Positions 15,949 through 24,269 of a stretch of 38,979 nucleotides of DNA are shown here, piece after piece. The number at the start of each line of letters is the position of its first letter. Position 1 is the first letter of the stretch. The translations under genes were made by a program, and so were the position numbers. The notes beneath the pieces are model-generated. The model did no database searches. It was not told the DNA's origin and saw nothing but the letters and a program-made list of their open reading frames with translations. Source of the stretch: Actinomycetota bacterium (GTDB lineage Bacteria > Actinomycetota > Thermoleophilia > Solirubrobacterales > 70-9). The stretch is taken from contig VGBV01000009.1 in assembly GCA_016870325.1 (NCBI GenBank), positions 1 through 38,979 of the forward strand, read 5' to 3'.

Positions 15949-17720
15949 GCCGCCGACAGAGCCGACGCGGCCGCTTCGGCGAGCTCGCGGTGCAGCTCCA
16001 GGTTGCGGCGGCGGTCGAGCGGGACCACGATCACGCGAGCTTCGCCCGCCAGCGCCGCGGCGAGCTCGGCGGGCGAACGCACCCTGGCGGCGCTGAGCCC
16101 GAACAGGCTCGCGGCGGCGAGCGGATCGAGGCCCGACGGGGTCCCGAGCAGCGCCTCGAACTCCTCGGCGGGGAGGGCCTCGGCCTGCGGCAGGAAGTGG
16201 AAGATGCCGCCGCCGCCGTTGTCGAGCACCAGCAGGCGCAGCTTCGGCGCCCTCGCCGCCAGCGCCAGCCCGCCGATGTCGTGGGCGAAGGCGAGGTCGC
16301 CGAGCACGGCCCAGGTGCGGGCATCGGCGCCGAGCGAGGCGCCCGCGGCGGTGGCGATGAGGCCGTCGATGCCGTTCGCGCCGCGGTTGGAGAGGAAACG
16401 CACACGGGCCCGGCCGGGCGGCAAGAACGACTCCTGGTCGCGCACGGGCATGCTTGAAGCCGCCAGCACCTGGTCGCCGTCGCGCAGCACCCCCGCGAGC
16501 GCGGGCCAGATCCCCGGCTCGCTGAGCTCGTCGCGGTCGGCGAGCAGTTCCGCGAGTGAGGAACCCATCGAATGCTGGGCGTCCACCCAGAGCTGGCGCC
16601 AGGAGCGATCGCCGTCCCCGGCGGTGGCCGCCCGGCGAGCCTCTGCGCCCGCCTTCAGCCTCGCGGCCAGCCCGGCTGCGAGCAGCCGCGGGTCGGCGCG
16701 CACGATCGACTCGGCCCGGCGGGTGGGCTCCTTCCACTCGCCGACCGGGTCGATGACGATCTGCCGCAGCCCGGGGACGGCGCCGAGCCATCGGCGCAGC
16801 GCCTTGCTCGTCGGCAGCTCGCCGACGCGCAGCACCAGCTCCGGCTCGAGATCGGCGGGGCGCGAGCGGGCGATCAGGTCATAGCCCGGCACCGAGCCCT
16901 CGTAGGCGTGAGGCCAGCGGAGCTGCGAGGTCGGCTCGGCGAGCAGCGGATAGCCGGCGGCTTCGGCGAGCGCGCAGACGGGCTCGGCCAGCCCGGCGTC
17001 GGGCTGGCGGCCGGCGAGGACGAGGCCGCGCGGGGCCGACGCGATCCGCTCGGCCAGCTCGTCGAGCAGCAGCGGATCCGGCGCCTCGGGGCCGCGAGCG
17101 ACGGCGCTGAGCGGACGCTCGCCGCGGCCCTCCAGGGCCAGCCGGTCTGTGGCGGTGACGGCGCCCTCGACCGGGATCGGCGCCAGCGGCTCGCGCCAGG
17201 AGACGTTCAGGTGCACCGGCCCGGGGCGTGGGTCTCCGGCCGCGGCGGCGTAGGCCCGGCAGGCGACCGAGCGGAAGTGCAGCAGGCCGTCGTCGTCGGC
17301 CTCGTGGGTGCCGACCTCGCAGAACCAGCGCACGGCGTCCCCGTAGAGCTTCAGCTGGTCGATCGTCTGGCCCGCGCCGACCCCGCGCAGCTCCGGCGGC
17401 CGGTCGGCGGTCAGCACGATCAACGGCACCGAGGCCTCGTCGGCCTCGATCACCGCGGGGTGGAAGTGGCCGGCGGCCGAGCCCGAGGTGCAGAGGACGA
17501 CGGCCGACACCCCGGTCGCCAGGGCCGAGCCGAGCGCGCCGAAGGCCGCGTCGCGCTCGTCGAGCACGACCTCGACCTCGATCGCGGGCTGGCGCCACAA
17601 GGCGAGCGCGAGCGGCGTGGAGCGGGAGCCGGGGGAAAGGAGCGCGCGGCGCACGCCGCACCGCGCCAGCTCCTCGACCATCGCCGAGGCGAGGGCGGTG
17701 TTTCGGTTGGTCGCATCCAC
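15945..17720 (-). CDS. menD: SEPHCHC synthase (menaquinone synthesis)
   Basis: This 591-residue ThDP enzyme adds succinic semialdehyde from 2-oxoglutarate to isochorismate. Marks: LLSPGSRSTPLALAL near the N-terminus, VLDERDAAFGALGSALA with the ThDP-activating Glu, TSGSAAGHFHPAVIEA, LTADRPPELRGVGAGQTIDQ, FLSNRGANGIDG and LDNGGGGIFHFLP. The GTG at 17720 is chosen because family homology begins at once after it (NRNTALASAMVEEL); the open frame upstream overlaps menC and reads as shadow. It is the last gene of menB-menA-menC-menD, 16 bp after menC. Confidence 0.94.
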   Translation of the reverse strand: MDATNRNTALASAMVEELARCGVRRALLSPGSRSTPLALALWRQPAIEVEVVLDERDAAFGALGSALATGVSAVVLCTSGSAAGHFHPAVIEADEASVPLIVLTADRPPELRGVGAGQTIDQLKLYGDAVRWFCEVGTHEADDDGLLHFRSVACRAYAAAAGDPRPGPVHLNVSWREPLAPIPVEGAVTATDRLALEGRGERPLSAVARGPEAPDPLLLDELAERIASAPRGLVLAGRQPDAGLAEPVCALAEAAGYPLLAEPTSQLRWPHAYEGSVPGYDLIARSRPADLEPELVLRVGELPTSKALRRWLGAVPGLRQIVIDPVGEWKEPTRRAESIVRADPRLLAAGLAARLKAGAEARRAATAGDGDRSWRQLWVDAQHSMGSSLAELLADRDELSEPGIWPALAGVLRDGDQVLAASSMPVRDQESFLPPGRARVRFLSNRGANGIDGLIATAAGASLGADARTWAVLGDLAFAHDIGGLALAARAPKLRLLVLDNGGGGIFHFLPQAEALPAEEFEALLGTPSGLDPLAAASLFGLSAARVRSPAELAAALAGEARVIVVPLDRRRNLELHRELAEAAASALSAA

Positions 17721-17736
17721 CGTCAGGGACGGTAGA

Positions 17737-18819
17737 TCACGCCAGGCGCCGGGCCGCAAGCGCGGCTTCGTCCAGCTCGACCCCGAGCCCGGGGGCGTCG
17801 GCCACCAACAGGCGGTCGCGGTCGAAGCCGAGCCCTCTCCCGACCGCGGCGGAGAAGAGGCGCTCGGTCGCGAGCCCGTGGGCCGGCTCCGCGGCGTTTC
17901 CGCGCAGGGGCAGCGCCTGCACGAGGTGGGCGGCCGCAGCGACCCCCACCGGCCCCTCGAGCGCGCTGGACATGTAGGTGGGGATCTCGGCGGCGATCTC
18001 GAGCGTGGCGGCGATTCCGCCCACCTTCGCCAGCTTCGCGTTCGCGAGCTCGCAGGCGCGCAGCTCATACGCGCGCTTGGCGTCGCGCACGGTGACGACG
18101 CTCTCATCGGCCGCCACCCGCACCCCCGCCTGCCTTCGTACCTCGGCCATCTCCTCGAGCCCCCCCACCGGCTGCTCGGCCAGCTCCAGCGTCTGCCTGT
18201 TCATCGCGCGGAGGCGCTCGACGGCCTCGGGCACCGACCACGCCCTGTTGGCGTCGACACGTATCTGCGCCTCGGGCCCGACATGCTCGCGCACGGCGGC
18301 CACCTGGGCGACGTCGCCGGGCAGCCCGGCCTTGAGCTTGAAGGTGTCGAATCCGTCGGCGAGCCAGCGCTCGGTCGCCGCCCGCAGCTGCGCGGGGTTC
18401 GCCGCGGGCAGCGTCGCGTTGCACTTGACGGGCGTGGCCGCGGCGGCGCCCAGAAGCTTCCAGACGGGCATCCCCGCAGCCTTCGCGGCCAAGTCGTGGA
18501 TGGCGATGTCGACCGCCGCCACCGCCTGCGCGGAGGCGCCTCGGCTGCGGCAGCGCGCCAGCGGCGACCAGATCCGCTCGGGGTCGAAGCCCGCCTCCGC
18601 CAGGACGGGCCAGCATGTGCCTTCGATCTCTGCGGCGATCTCGCGCACCCCGGGGCCGCCCCGAAGCGACATCGCCGCGGTCTCGCCCAGGCCCTCGAGC
18701 CCCTCGCCCCTGATCCTGACCAGGACGAGCTCTCGCTCGTGGAGCTGGCCGCTGGCGGTCGTGTACACCTCCCCGAAGGGGAGCGAGTAGGGAATCGCCT
18801 CCAGCTCCTCCAGTCGCAC
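17737..18819 (-). CDS. menC: o-Succinylbenzoate synthase (enolase superfamily)
   Basis: This 360-residue protein has the enolase-superfamily set for MenC: the K-x-K base in FKLKAG, metal ligands in RVDANRAW, LAEQPV and VAADES, and the second Lys in LAKVGG. It dehydrates SHCHC to o-succinylbenzoate. By sequence alone it could be a related MLE/dipeptide epimerase, but its place between menA and menD settles the role. GTG start. A TAGGAT lies 7 nt upstream on the same strand, so a leaderless internal transcript is possible. menD starts 16 bp downstream. Confidence 0.9.
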   Translation of the reverse strand: MRLEELEAIPYSLPFGEVYTTASGQLHERELVLVRIRGEGLEGLGETAAMSLRGGPGVREIAAEIEGTCWPVLAEAGFDPERIWSPLARCRSRGASAQAVAAVDIAIHDLAAKAAGMPVWKLLGAAAATPVKCNATLPAANPAQLRAATERWLADGFDTFKLKAGLPGDVAQVAAVREHVGPEAQIRVDANRAWSVPEAVERLRAMNRQTLELAEQPVGGLEEMAEVRRQAGVRVAADESVVTVRDAKRAYELRACELANAKLAKVGGIAATLEIAAEIPTYMSSALEGPVGVAAAAHLVQALPLRGNAAEPAHGLATERLFSAAVGRGLGFDRDRLLVADAPGLGVELDEAALAARRLA

Positions 18820-18826
18820 AGCGGCG

Positions 18827-18832
18827 ATCCTA
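18827..18832 (-). promoter_or_regulatory. -10-like TAGGAT before menC
   Basis: On the minus strand TAGGAT ends 7 nt before the menC GTG, in the 23-bp gap after menA. It may be an internal promoter giving a leaderless menC-menD mRNA. Confidence 0.4.
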
Positions 18833-18842
18833 GGGCGAGGCG

Positions 18843-19724
18843 TCAGGCGGCGATCACGAGGCCCGCGGCGACGAGCAGGCTGTAGGCGCCGAGCAGCGAG
18901 CCGGTGCCCGCCAGCGCGCCGTTCAGCGCGGGTCCGTCGGTGCGGGTCTGGACCGAGCGCAGCGGCTTGATCGCGAGCGGCGCCGAGAGCGCGCCCAGCA
19001 TCGCCGCCCAGGGACCGCCGTCGGCGGCGAGCGTCACCGTCAGCGCCAGGTAGGCGACGACCAGCAGCGCCAAGTAGAGCCGGCGGGCGCGCTCTCGGCC
19101 GATGCGCACCGCGAGCGTGAGCTTGCCGGCGCGCTCGTCGGTGGCGATGTCGCGGACGTTGTTGACGACCAGGATCGCCGTCGCCAGCGCGCCGACCCCG
19201 ACCGAGAGCCCGATCGGCAGCAGGTCGAGTCGTTCGAGCTGCACGTAGTAGGAGCCGTTGACCGCGACGAGGCCGAAGAAGAGGAACACGAACAGCTCGC
19301 CGAGCCCGGCGTAACCGTAGGGGCGGGGGCCGCCCGTGTAGAGCACGCCGGCGAGGATCGAGACGACGCCGATCGCGATGATCACCCAGCCCGCGACCGT
19401 CGCCAGGTAGACGCCGCAGGCGGCCGCGATTCCGAACGCGACCCAGGTCGCCGTCAGCACCCGCTGCGGCGCGGCCAGGCCCGATGCCGTCACGCGGACC
19501 GGCCCGAGCCGGTCCGCGGTGTCGGCGCCGCGTTTGGCGTCGGAGTAGTCGTTGGCGAGGTTGGTGCCGATCTGGATGAAGATGCTGCCGGCGAGCGCGG
19601 CCAGGGCGGCCCCCAACCGAGGCAGCTCGCCGACCTGCGCAACGGCGCAGGCGGTTCCGACCAGGACCGGGGCCACCGCCGCCGGCAGGGTGCGCGGCCT
19701 CGAGGCTGCCAGCCAGATCCTCAA
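18843..19724 (-). CDS. menA: 1,4-Dihydroxy-2-naphthoate polyprenyltransferase
   Basis: This 293-residue UbiA-type membrane enzyme attaches the polyprenyl tail to DHNA. It has about eight to nine membrane helices and the two Asp-rich motifs: [14 protein letters not shown] (about 54-67) and [14 protein letters not shown] (about 189-202). The start is a TTG at 19724, directly after the menB TAG with no gap, opening with [19 protein letters not shown], typical of MenA. Confidence 0.93.
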   Translation of the reverse strand: MRIWLAASRPRTLPAAVAPVLVGTACAVAQVGELPRLGAALAALAGSIFIQIGTNLANDYSDAKRGADTADRLGPVRVTASGLAAPQRVLTATWVAFGIAAACGVYLATVAGWVIIAIGVVSILAGVLYTGGPRPYGYAGLGELFVFLFFGLVAVNGSYYVQLERLDLLPIGLSVGVGALATAILVVNNVRDIATDERAGKLTLAVRIGRERARRLYLALLVVAYLALTVTLAADGGPWAAMLGALSAPLAIKPLRSVQTRTDGPALNGALAGTGSLLGAYSLLVAAGLVIAA

Positions 19725-20606
19725 CTAGGGCCTCTTCGGATACTTGGAGAAGTCGGGCTTGCGGCCCTGCTGGTAGGCGTTGCGCCCCTCCTGGCCCTCC
19801 TCGGTCATGTAGAACAGCAGCGTCGCGTCATGGGAGAGCTGCTGCAGGCCGGTGAGGCCGTCCTCCTCGGCGTTGAAGCTCGACTTCAGCAGCCGCAGCG
19901 AGAGCGGAGAGAGGTGGGACATCTCCCGGCACCAGGCGACGGTCTCGCGCTCGAGCCGGTCCAGCGGCACGACGGCGTTGACCAACCCCATCTCGAGGGC
20001 CTCATCGGCCTCGTAGAGGCGCGAGAGGAACCAGAACTCCTTCGCCTTCTTGACGCCGATGTTGCGGGCCAGCAGGCTGGCGCCGAAGCCACCGTCGAAG
20101 CTGCCCACGCGGGGGCCGGTCTGGCCGAATACGGCGTTGTCGGCGGCGACGGTCATGTCGCAGACCAGGTGCAGGATGTGACCGCCCCCCACCGCATAGC
20201 CCGCGACCATCGCCACCACCGGCTTCGGCAAGCGCCTGATCTGGACGTGCAGGTCGCCGACGTCGAGCCGGCCGACACCGCGGGCCGCGACCTCGTCGTC
20301 GCCGATGTAGCCGTCGTCACCGCGGATGCTCTGGTCCCCGCCCGAGCAGAACGCCTTGTCGCCGGCGCCGGTGAAGATGATCGAGGACACCTCGATGTCG
20401 TCGCGGGCCCGTGTGAAGGCGTCGCGGAGCTCGACCAGGGTCGGGGGGCGGAAGGCGTTGTGCTTCTCGGGGCGGTTGATCGCGATCTTGGCCAGGCCCT
20501 CGGCCCGCTGGTAGAGAATGTCCTCGTAGTCGCCCCCGCCGTCCTCCCAATCGATCGGGGCAAAGAGGCCCTCCTCGGGCGGCGCGTCCTTGTGTCGTCG
20601 CGGCAC
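19725..20606 (-). CDS. menB: 1,4-Dihydroxy-2-naphthoyl-CoA synthase
   Basis: This 293-residue crotonase-fold enzyme cyclises o-succinylbenzoyl-CoA to DHNA-CoA. Marks: [21 protein letters not shown](S), [33 protein letters not shown] and a C-terminal [10 protein letters not shown], all typical of MenB and distinct from general enoyl-CoA hydratases. GTG start at 20606; a TATCGT lies 8 nt upstream and no Shine-Dalgarno is seen. First gene of the minus-strand men operon, divergent from menE with a 32-bp gap. Confidence 0.96.
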   Translation of the reverse strand: MPRRHKDAPPEEGLFAPIDWEDGGGDYEDILYQRAEGLAKIAINRPEKHNAFRPPTLVELRDAFTRARDDIEVSSIIFTGAGDKAFCSGGDQSIRGDDGYIGDDEVAARGVGRLDVGDLHVQIRRLPKPVVAMVAGYAVGGGHILHLVCDMTVAADNAVFGQTGPRVGSFDGGFGASLLARNIGVKKAKEFWFLSRLYEADEALEMGLVNAVVPLDRLERETVAWCREMSHLSPLSLRLLKSSFNAEEDGLTGLQQLSHDATLLFYMTEEGQEGRNAYQQGRKPDFSKYPKRP

Positions 20607-20614
20607 AATTGCGG

Positions 20615-20620
20615 ACGATA
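20615..20620 (-). promoter_or_regulatory. -10-like TATCGT, leaderless menB start
   Basis: On the minus strand TATCGT ends 8 nt before the menB GTG, within the menB-menE divergent gap. It is the likely promoter of menB-menA-menC-menD. Confidence 0.45.
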
Positions 20621-20638
20621 GCCCCGAGGCTCACAGCG

Positions 20639-21964
20639 ATGCTTCTAGACAACTGGCTGGCACAACGCGCTCAGACCTGCCCCGACCGCCCCGCGGTGGC
20701 AGCGGACGGGCGATCGCTCGACTACGCGACGCTCGAGGCCGAGGCCGTGGCGACCGCGCGGCGCCTGGCGGCGAAGGGGGTTCGCCGCGATTCCCTGGTC
20801 GCGCTGACCATGCCCGCCGGGATCGACTGCGCGATCGCGCTGCACGCGCTGATCAAGCTCGGGGCCGTCATCTGCCCGCTCGACCCGCGCCAGAGCGCCG
20901 AAGAGCTTGAGCGGGCTCTCGCGGGCGAGCGACCCGCGCTGACGATCGCCGCCCACGCCGACCTCGATGGCCCCGAGGCGGACATGCCGCTGCTCGGCGA
21001 GCACGACCTCGACGCCACCTGCACCCGGGTGCTGACCAGCGGCACCGCGGGCTCGCCGAGGCCGGTGCCGCTCACCTACGGCAACCACCTCTGGAGCGCG
21101 GTCGGCTCGGCCTTCAACCTCGGCGTCGATCCCGACGACCGCTGGCTCTGCTGCGCGCCCCTGTTCCACGTCTCGGGCCTGACGATCCTGATGCGCTCGG
21201 CGATCTACGGGACCAGCGCGGTCGTGCACGACGGCTTCGACGTCGACCGAGTCGCGGAGTCCCTGGAGCGCGACGGGATCACGATCGTGTCGCTGGTGAC
21301 GACGATGCTGACCCGGCTGCTCGATGCCGGCGCTGCGATCGAGCGCCCGCGGGCGATCCTGGTCGGCGGCGGCCCGGTCCCCGACGAGGTGCTCTCGGAG
21401 GCGCTGGCGCTGGGGGCGACGGTGGTTCAGACCTACGGGCTGACCGAGGCCTGCTCCCAGGTGACGACCCTCGCCCCCGCCGAGGCCGAGCGCAAGCGGG
21501 GCTCCGCGGGACGGCCGCTGCTGACCACCCACGTCCGCATCGCGGACGGCGAGATACTCGTCCAGGGCCCGACCGTCGCCCCCGGCGCCGCCGACGTCGA
21601 CGGCTGGCTGCACACCGGCGACTCGGGCCGGATCGACTCCGAGGGCTTCCTCTGGGTGGAGGGGCGCCGCGACGACATGATCGTCACCGGCGGCGAGAAC
21701 GTCACCCCCGAGGAGGTCGAGGATGTCCTGACCGCGCACCCCGACGTCGCCGAGGCGGCCGTCGTGGGCCGGCCCGATCCCGACTGGCAGAACGCGGTCG
21801 TCGCTGTGGTGGTTGCGCGCGACGGCGGGCTGCTGGAGCCCGACGACCTGCGCAGCTGGTGCGACTCGCGGCTGGCCCCGTTCAAGGTCCCGAAGCGCTT
21901 CGAGCTCGTCGAGCAGCTCCCCCGCACGGCGTCCGGGAAGTTGCGCCGGGCGGCTCTGCGCTAG
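20639..21964 (+). CDS. menE: o-Succinylbenzoate-CoA ligase
   Basis: This 441-residue adenylate-forming ligase has the ATP loop LTSGTAGSPRPVPLTYGNH, the core motif QTYGLTEACSQV, LHTGDSGRID and RRDDMIVTGGENVTPEEVE, and the C-terminal Lys motif ASGKLRR. It activates o-succinylbenzoate with CoA for MenB, which is encoded divergently. I prefer the ATG at 20639 (MLLDNWLAQRAQTCPDRPA) over an in-frame TTG at 20609, because the longer start would overlap the menB promoter. ilvC follows 12 bp downstream. Confidence 0.92.
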   Translation: MLLDNWLAQRAQTCPDRPAVAADGRSLDYATLEAEAVATARRLAAKGVRRDSLVALTMPAGIDCAIALHALIKLGAVICPLDPRQSAEELERALAGERPALTIAAHADLDGPEADMPLLGEHDLDATCTRVLTSGTAGSPRPVPLTYGNHLWSAVGSAFNLGVDPDDRWLCCAPLFHVSGLTILMRSAIYGTSAVVHDGFDVDRVAESLERDGITIVSLVTTMLTRLLDAGAAIERPRAILVGGGPVPDEVLSEALALGATVVQTYGLTEACSQVTTLAPAEAERKRGSAGRPLLTTHVRIADGEILVQGPTVAPGAADVDGWLHTGDSGRIDSEGFLWVEGRRDDMIVTGGENVTPEEVEDVLTAHPDVAEAAVVGRPDPDWQNAVVAVVVARDGGLLEPDDLRSWCDSRLAPFKVPKRFELVEQLPRTASGKLRRAALR

Positions 21965-21967
21965 CTT
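21962..21967 (+). promoter_or_regulatory. -10-like TAGCTT overlapping the menE stop, before ilvC
   Basis: TAGCTT contains the menE stop codon and ends 9 nt before the ilvC ATG. It may give ilvC its own leaderless transcript besides read-through from menE. Confidence 0.35.
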
Positions 21968-21976
21968 GGAGCGCCC

Positions 21977-22987
21977 ATGGCCGACGAGGGCATCTACTAC
22001 GACTCCGACGCGGACCTGTCCCTGCTCGAGGGAAAGACCGTCGCGATCCTCGGCTACGGCTCCCAGGGGCACGCGCACGCGCTCAACCTGAAGGACTCCG
22101 GCATCGACGTCGTCGTCGGGTTGCGGCCGGACTCCTCCAGCCGCGCCGACGCCGAGGCGCAGGGGCTCGAGGTGCTGGACGTCGCCGACGCCGCCAGCAA
22201 GGGGGACGTCGTCATGATCCTGCTTCCAGACGAGAAGCAGGCCGAGATCTGGAACGCCGAGATCGCGGACGGCATCGCCGACGGCAACCTGCTGATGTTC
22301 GCTCACGGCTTCGCGATCCGGTTCGGCCAGATCGAGCCTCCGCCCGGCGTCGACGTCGGCATGGTCGCGCCGAAGGGGCCGGGCCACCTGGTCCGGCGCC
22401 AGTTCGAGGAGGGAAAGGGCGTTCCCTGCCTGATGGCCGTCCACCAGGAAGCAACCGGCAAGGCGCGCGACCTGGTGCTCGCCTACGCGAGCGGCATCGG
22501 CGGCGGGCGCGCCGGGATCATCGAGACCACCTTCAAGGACGAGGCCGAGACCGACCTCTTCGGCGAGCAGGCCGTGCTCTGCGGGGGCACCACGGAGCTC
22601 GTCCGCGCCGGCTTCGAGACCCTCGTTGAGGCGGGCTACGACCCGCGCCTCGCCTACTTCGAGTGCCTGCACGAGCTGAAGCTGATCGTGGACCTGATGT
22701 ACGAGCAGGGAATCCAGGGGATGCGCCACTCGATCTCGAACACCGCCGAGTACGGCGACATGACCCGGGGGCCCAAGGTGATCACCGACGACACCCGGGA
22801 GGCGATGCGCAAGATCCTCTCCGACATCCAGTCCGGCGAGTTCGCCAAGGAGTGGATCGCCGAGAACCAGGCCGGCGGCGAGAACTTCGACCGCATGCGC
22901 ACCGAGGCGACCGACCATCAGGTCGAGAAGGTCGGCGGCAAGCTGCGCTCGATGATGCCCTGGATCAAGGGCCCGTCAGGTCCCTGA
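21977..22987 (+). CDS. ilvC: Ketol-acid reductoisomerase, class I
   Basis: This 336-residue enzyme performs the second step of valine/leucine/isoleucine synthesis, isomerising and reducing acetolactate with NADPH and Mg. The nucleotide loop is [19 protein letters not shown] after beta-2 (Arg and Ser) favours [29 protein letters not shown] and [11 protein letters not shown] carry the metal and substrate residues. The length and C-terminus fit the short class I form. It follows menE by 12 bp and is separated by 8 kb from ilvBN. Confidence 0.96.
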   Translation: MADEGIYYDSDADLSLLEGKTVAILGYGSQGHAHALNLKDSGIDVVVGLRPDSSSRADAEAQGLEVLDVADAASKGDVVMILLPDEKQAEIWNAEIADGIADGNLLMFAHGFAIRFGQIEPPPGVDVGMVAPKGPGHLVRRQFEEGKGVPCLMAVHQEATGKARDLVLAYASGIGGGRAGIIETTFKDEAETDLFGEQAVLCGGTTELVRAGFETLVEAGYDPRLAYFECLHELKLIVDLMYEQGIQGMRHSISNTAEYGDMTRGPKVITDDTREAMRKILSDIQSGEFAKEWIAENQAGGENFDRMRTEATDHQVEKVGGKLRSMMPWIKGPSGP

Positions 22988-22995
22988 GCCCGGCC

Positions 22996-23033
22996 GTCCT
23001 GACTTCAACCCGCATGCGCGGGCGAGTCAGGAC
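22996..23033. terminator. Two-tier hairpin between convergent ilvC and cupin genes
   Basis: GTCCTGACT (22996-23004) pairs perfectly with AGTCAGGAC (23025-23033), and inside it CCCGC (23009-23013) pairs with GCGGG (23018-23022) around ATGC. It sits 8 bp after the ilvC stop and 14 bp before the 3' end of the minus-strand cupin gene, so it is probably a bidirectional terminator. Confidence 0.75.
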
Positions 23034-23047
23034 AGCCGTTTGCCGCG

Positions 23048-23335
23048 CTACTCCTCGAGCGGGGGCCGGGCGGTGCCTTCGCCCTCGGGCTCGCGGCCGT
23101 CGCGGCCGACGTAGCCGTCCTTGCCGCCGACGACGAGGTAGACGAGGTCCTCGGTCTCGCTCGGGTTCGCGGTGCTGCGCACCGTCGAGGCGTCGACGCG
23201 TGCGGCGCCCCCCTCGGCGATCTCGTGCTCGCTTCCGTCGCCGAACTTGATCACCAGCGTCCCTCGATGCACGAAGTACAGCTCCTCCTGCTCATCGTGG
23301 AAGTGGGGCCCGCTCTGATAGGAGGGCGGCACCAT
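23048..23335 (-). CDS. Cupin-domain protein, 5' end probably frameshifted
   Basis: As drawn it has 95 residues from the ATG at 23335, with cupin motif 1 (GPHFHDEQEELYFVHRG) and a second half RVDASTVRSTANPSE; DLVYLVVGG closes the barrel. The same frame stays open upstream to 23440 and reads like a natural N-terminus (GYAVATSLDALGEGYGFRK) but has no start codon. Two ATGs with a GAGG site lie at 23456 and 23447 in the other frame, just after the DUF4389 stop. Removing one base near 23441 would join them, giving a protein of about 135 residues. This is either a real frameshift or a sequence error. Metal-binding sugar/auxin-type cupin; substrate unknown. Confidence 0.65.
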   Translation of the reverse strand: MVPPSYQSGPHFHDEQEELYFVHRGTLVIKFGDGSEHEIAEGGAARVDASTVRSTANPSETEDLVYLVVGGKDGYVGRDGREPEGEGTARPPLEE

Positions 23336-23461
23336 GATCGCGTTGCCGCCGAAGGCGGTGACGTCGAGCTGCTTGCGGACCTTGCGGAAGCCGTAGCCCT
23401 CGCCCAGCGCGTCCAGCGAGGTCGCGACCGCGTATCCGTCTGGTCATCTCGGCCATCGTCC

Positions 23462-24151
23462 TCAGCTCCCTCCCGGCCGCTTCTTCGCGGCCGCCGGCCT
23501 GCTCGCGGCCGCAGCCACCGGCGCAGGGGCGGAGTCGCTCCCGAGCGCCTTCCGGGCCGGCTCCGGCGCCTCGCTGCCCGCGGGTTCCTGGTCGGAGACC
23601 GGGGGCAGCGTCTCGGTCAGCAGCAGGAAGTAGGCGGTCGTCCGCACCTGGTAGGCGAGCCCGGCGGTGAGCGCGTTGTGGACGCCGCCCGAGGTCCGGC
23701 CAATGAAGACGATGTGGAGCCAGGCGATCATGGCAGCCGTCAGGTACAGGGACTGGAACAGGATCACCATGAACATCGCGGGAATCCCGATGATCAGGCG
23801 GAAGAGGACCTTCCAGCGGTTGTACTTCTCCAGCGGGGGGTCGGCCAGCACCCGCACCGGGTACTTCGCGTCCTGATCGAAGCCGAACGGCGGCCACGCC
23901 TCGGTCTGCAGCATCGCGAACGCGTAGACGCGGCCCATGAAGCGCAGAAAGCCGACGTTGAAGTCGTAGAGCCCTTGCGGATAGCGGGCCGTGAACAGGA
24001 GCGCGAACCAGGCGATCACGGCCACAACCTGGGCGACGAGGGCGTAGACGCTGCCCAGCACGTACCAGGGGATGACGAGCAGCCAGCGGAAGAACGCCTT
24101 GGCGCGGTTCTGGGGCTCGACGTAGTCGGCCTCGTATCGGACGGGGTACAT
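23462..24151 (-). CDS. DUF4389 family membrane protein
   Basis: This 229-residue protein has two similar halves, each with a PVRY/PVRV start and a pair of membrane helices: about 22-55 (FFRWLLVIPWYVLGSVYALV) and about 112-150 (LFRLIIGIPAMFMVILFQ). This fits the DUF4389 pattern, whose function is unknown. The C-terminal 45 residues are a Pro/Ala/Lys-rich, probably disordered tail. The ATG has GGAGG 6 nt upstream, unlike the leaderless neighbours. The cupin gene follows on the same strand. Confidence 0.8.
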   Translation of the reverse strand: MYPVRYEADYVEPQNRAKAFFRWLLVIPWYVLGSVYALVAQVVAVIAWFALLFTARYPQGLYDFNVGFLRFMGRVYAFAMLQTEAWPPFGFDQDAKYPVRVLADPPLEKYNRWKVLFRLIIGIPAMFMVILFQSLYLTAAMIAWLHIVFIGRTSGGVHNALTAGLAYQVRTTAYFLLLTETLPPVSDQEPAGSEAPEPARKALGSDSAPAPVAAAASRPAAAKKRPGGS

Positions 24152-24211
24152 CTGGCCTCCGGGCCGTGGTCAGAAGGAGAGTCGTGTCGCGCCGGAGCCG
24201 CGCAGGCGCAC

Positions 24212-24239
24212 CCTATAGTAGTAGGTCGCTACCCGTCAG
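24212..24239 (-). promoter_or_regulatory. Promoter for the DUF4389 gene
   Basis: On the minus strand, CTGACG (24239-24234) and TATAGG (24217-24212) are 16 bp apart. The start codon lies about 60 bp downstream with GGAGG before it, so this transcript would carry a leader. Confidence 0.5.
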
Positions 24240-24254
24240 GCCCGAGCCTATGAC

Positions 24255-24260
24255 TACCCT
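24255..24260 (+). promoter_or_regulatory. -10-like TACCCT before the aminotransferase gene
   Basis: TACCCT ends 9 nt before the TTG at 24270. No Shine-Dalgarno is present. Confidence 0.4.
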
Positions 24261-24269
24261 TGGGCCCGG

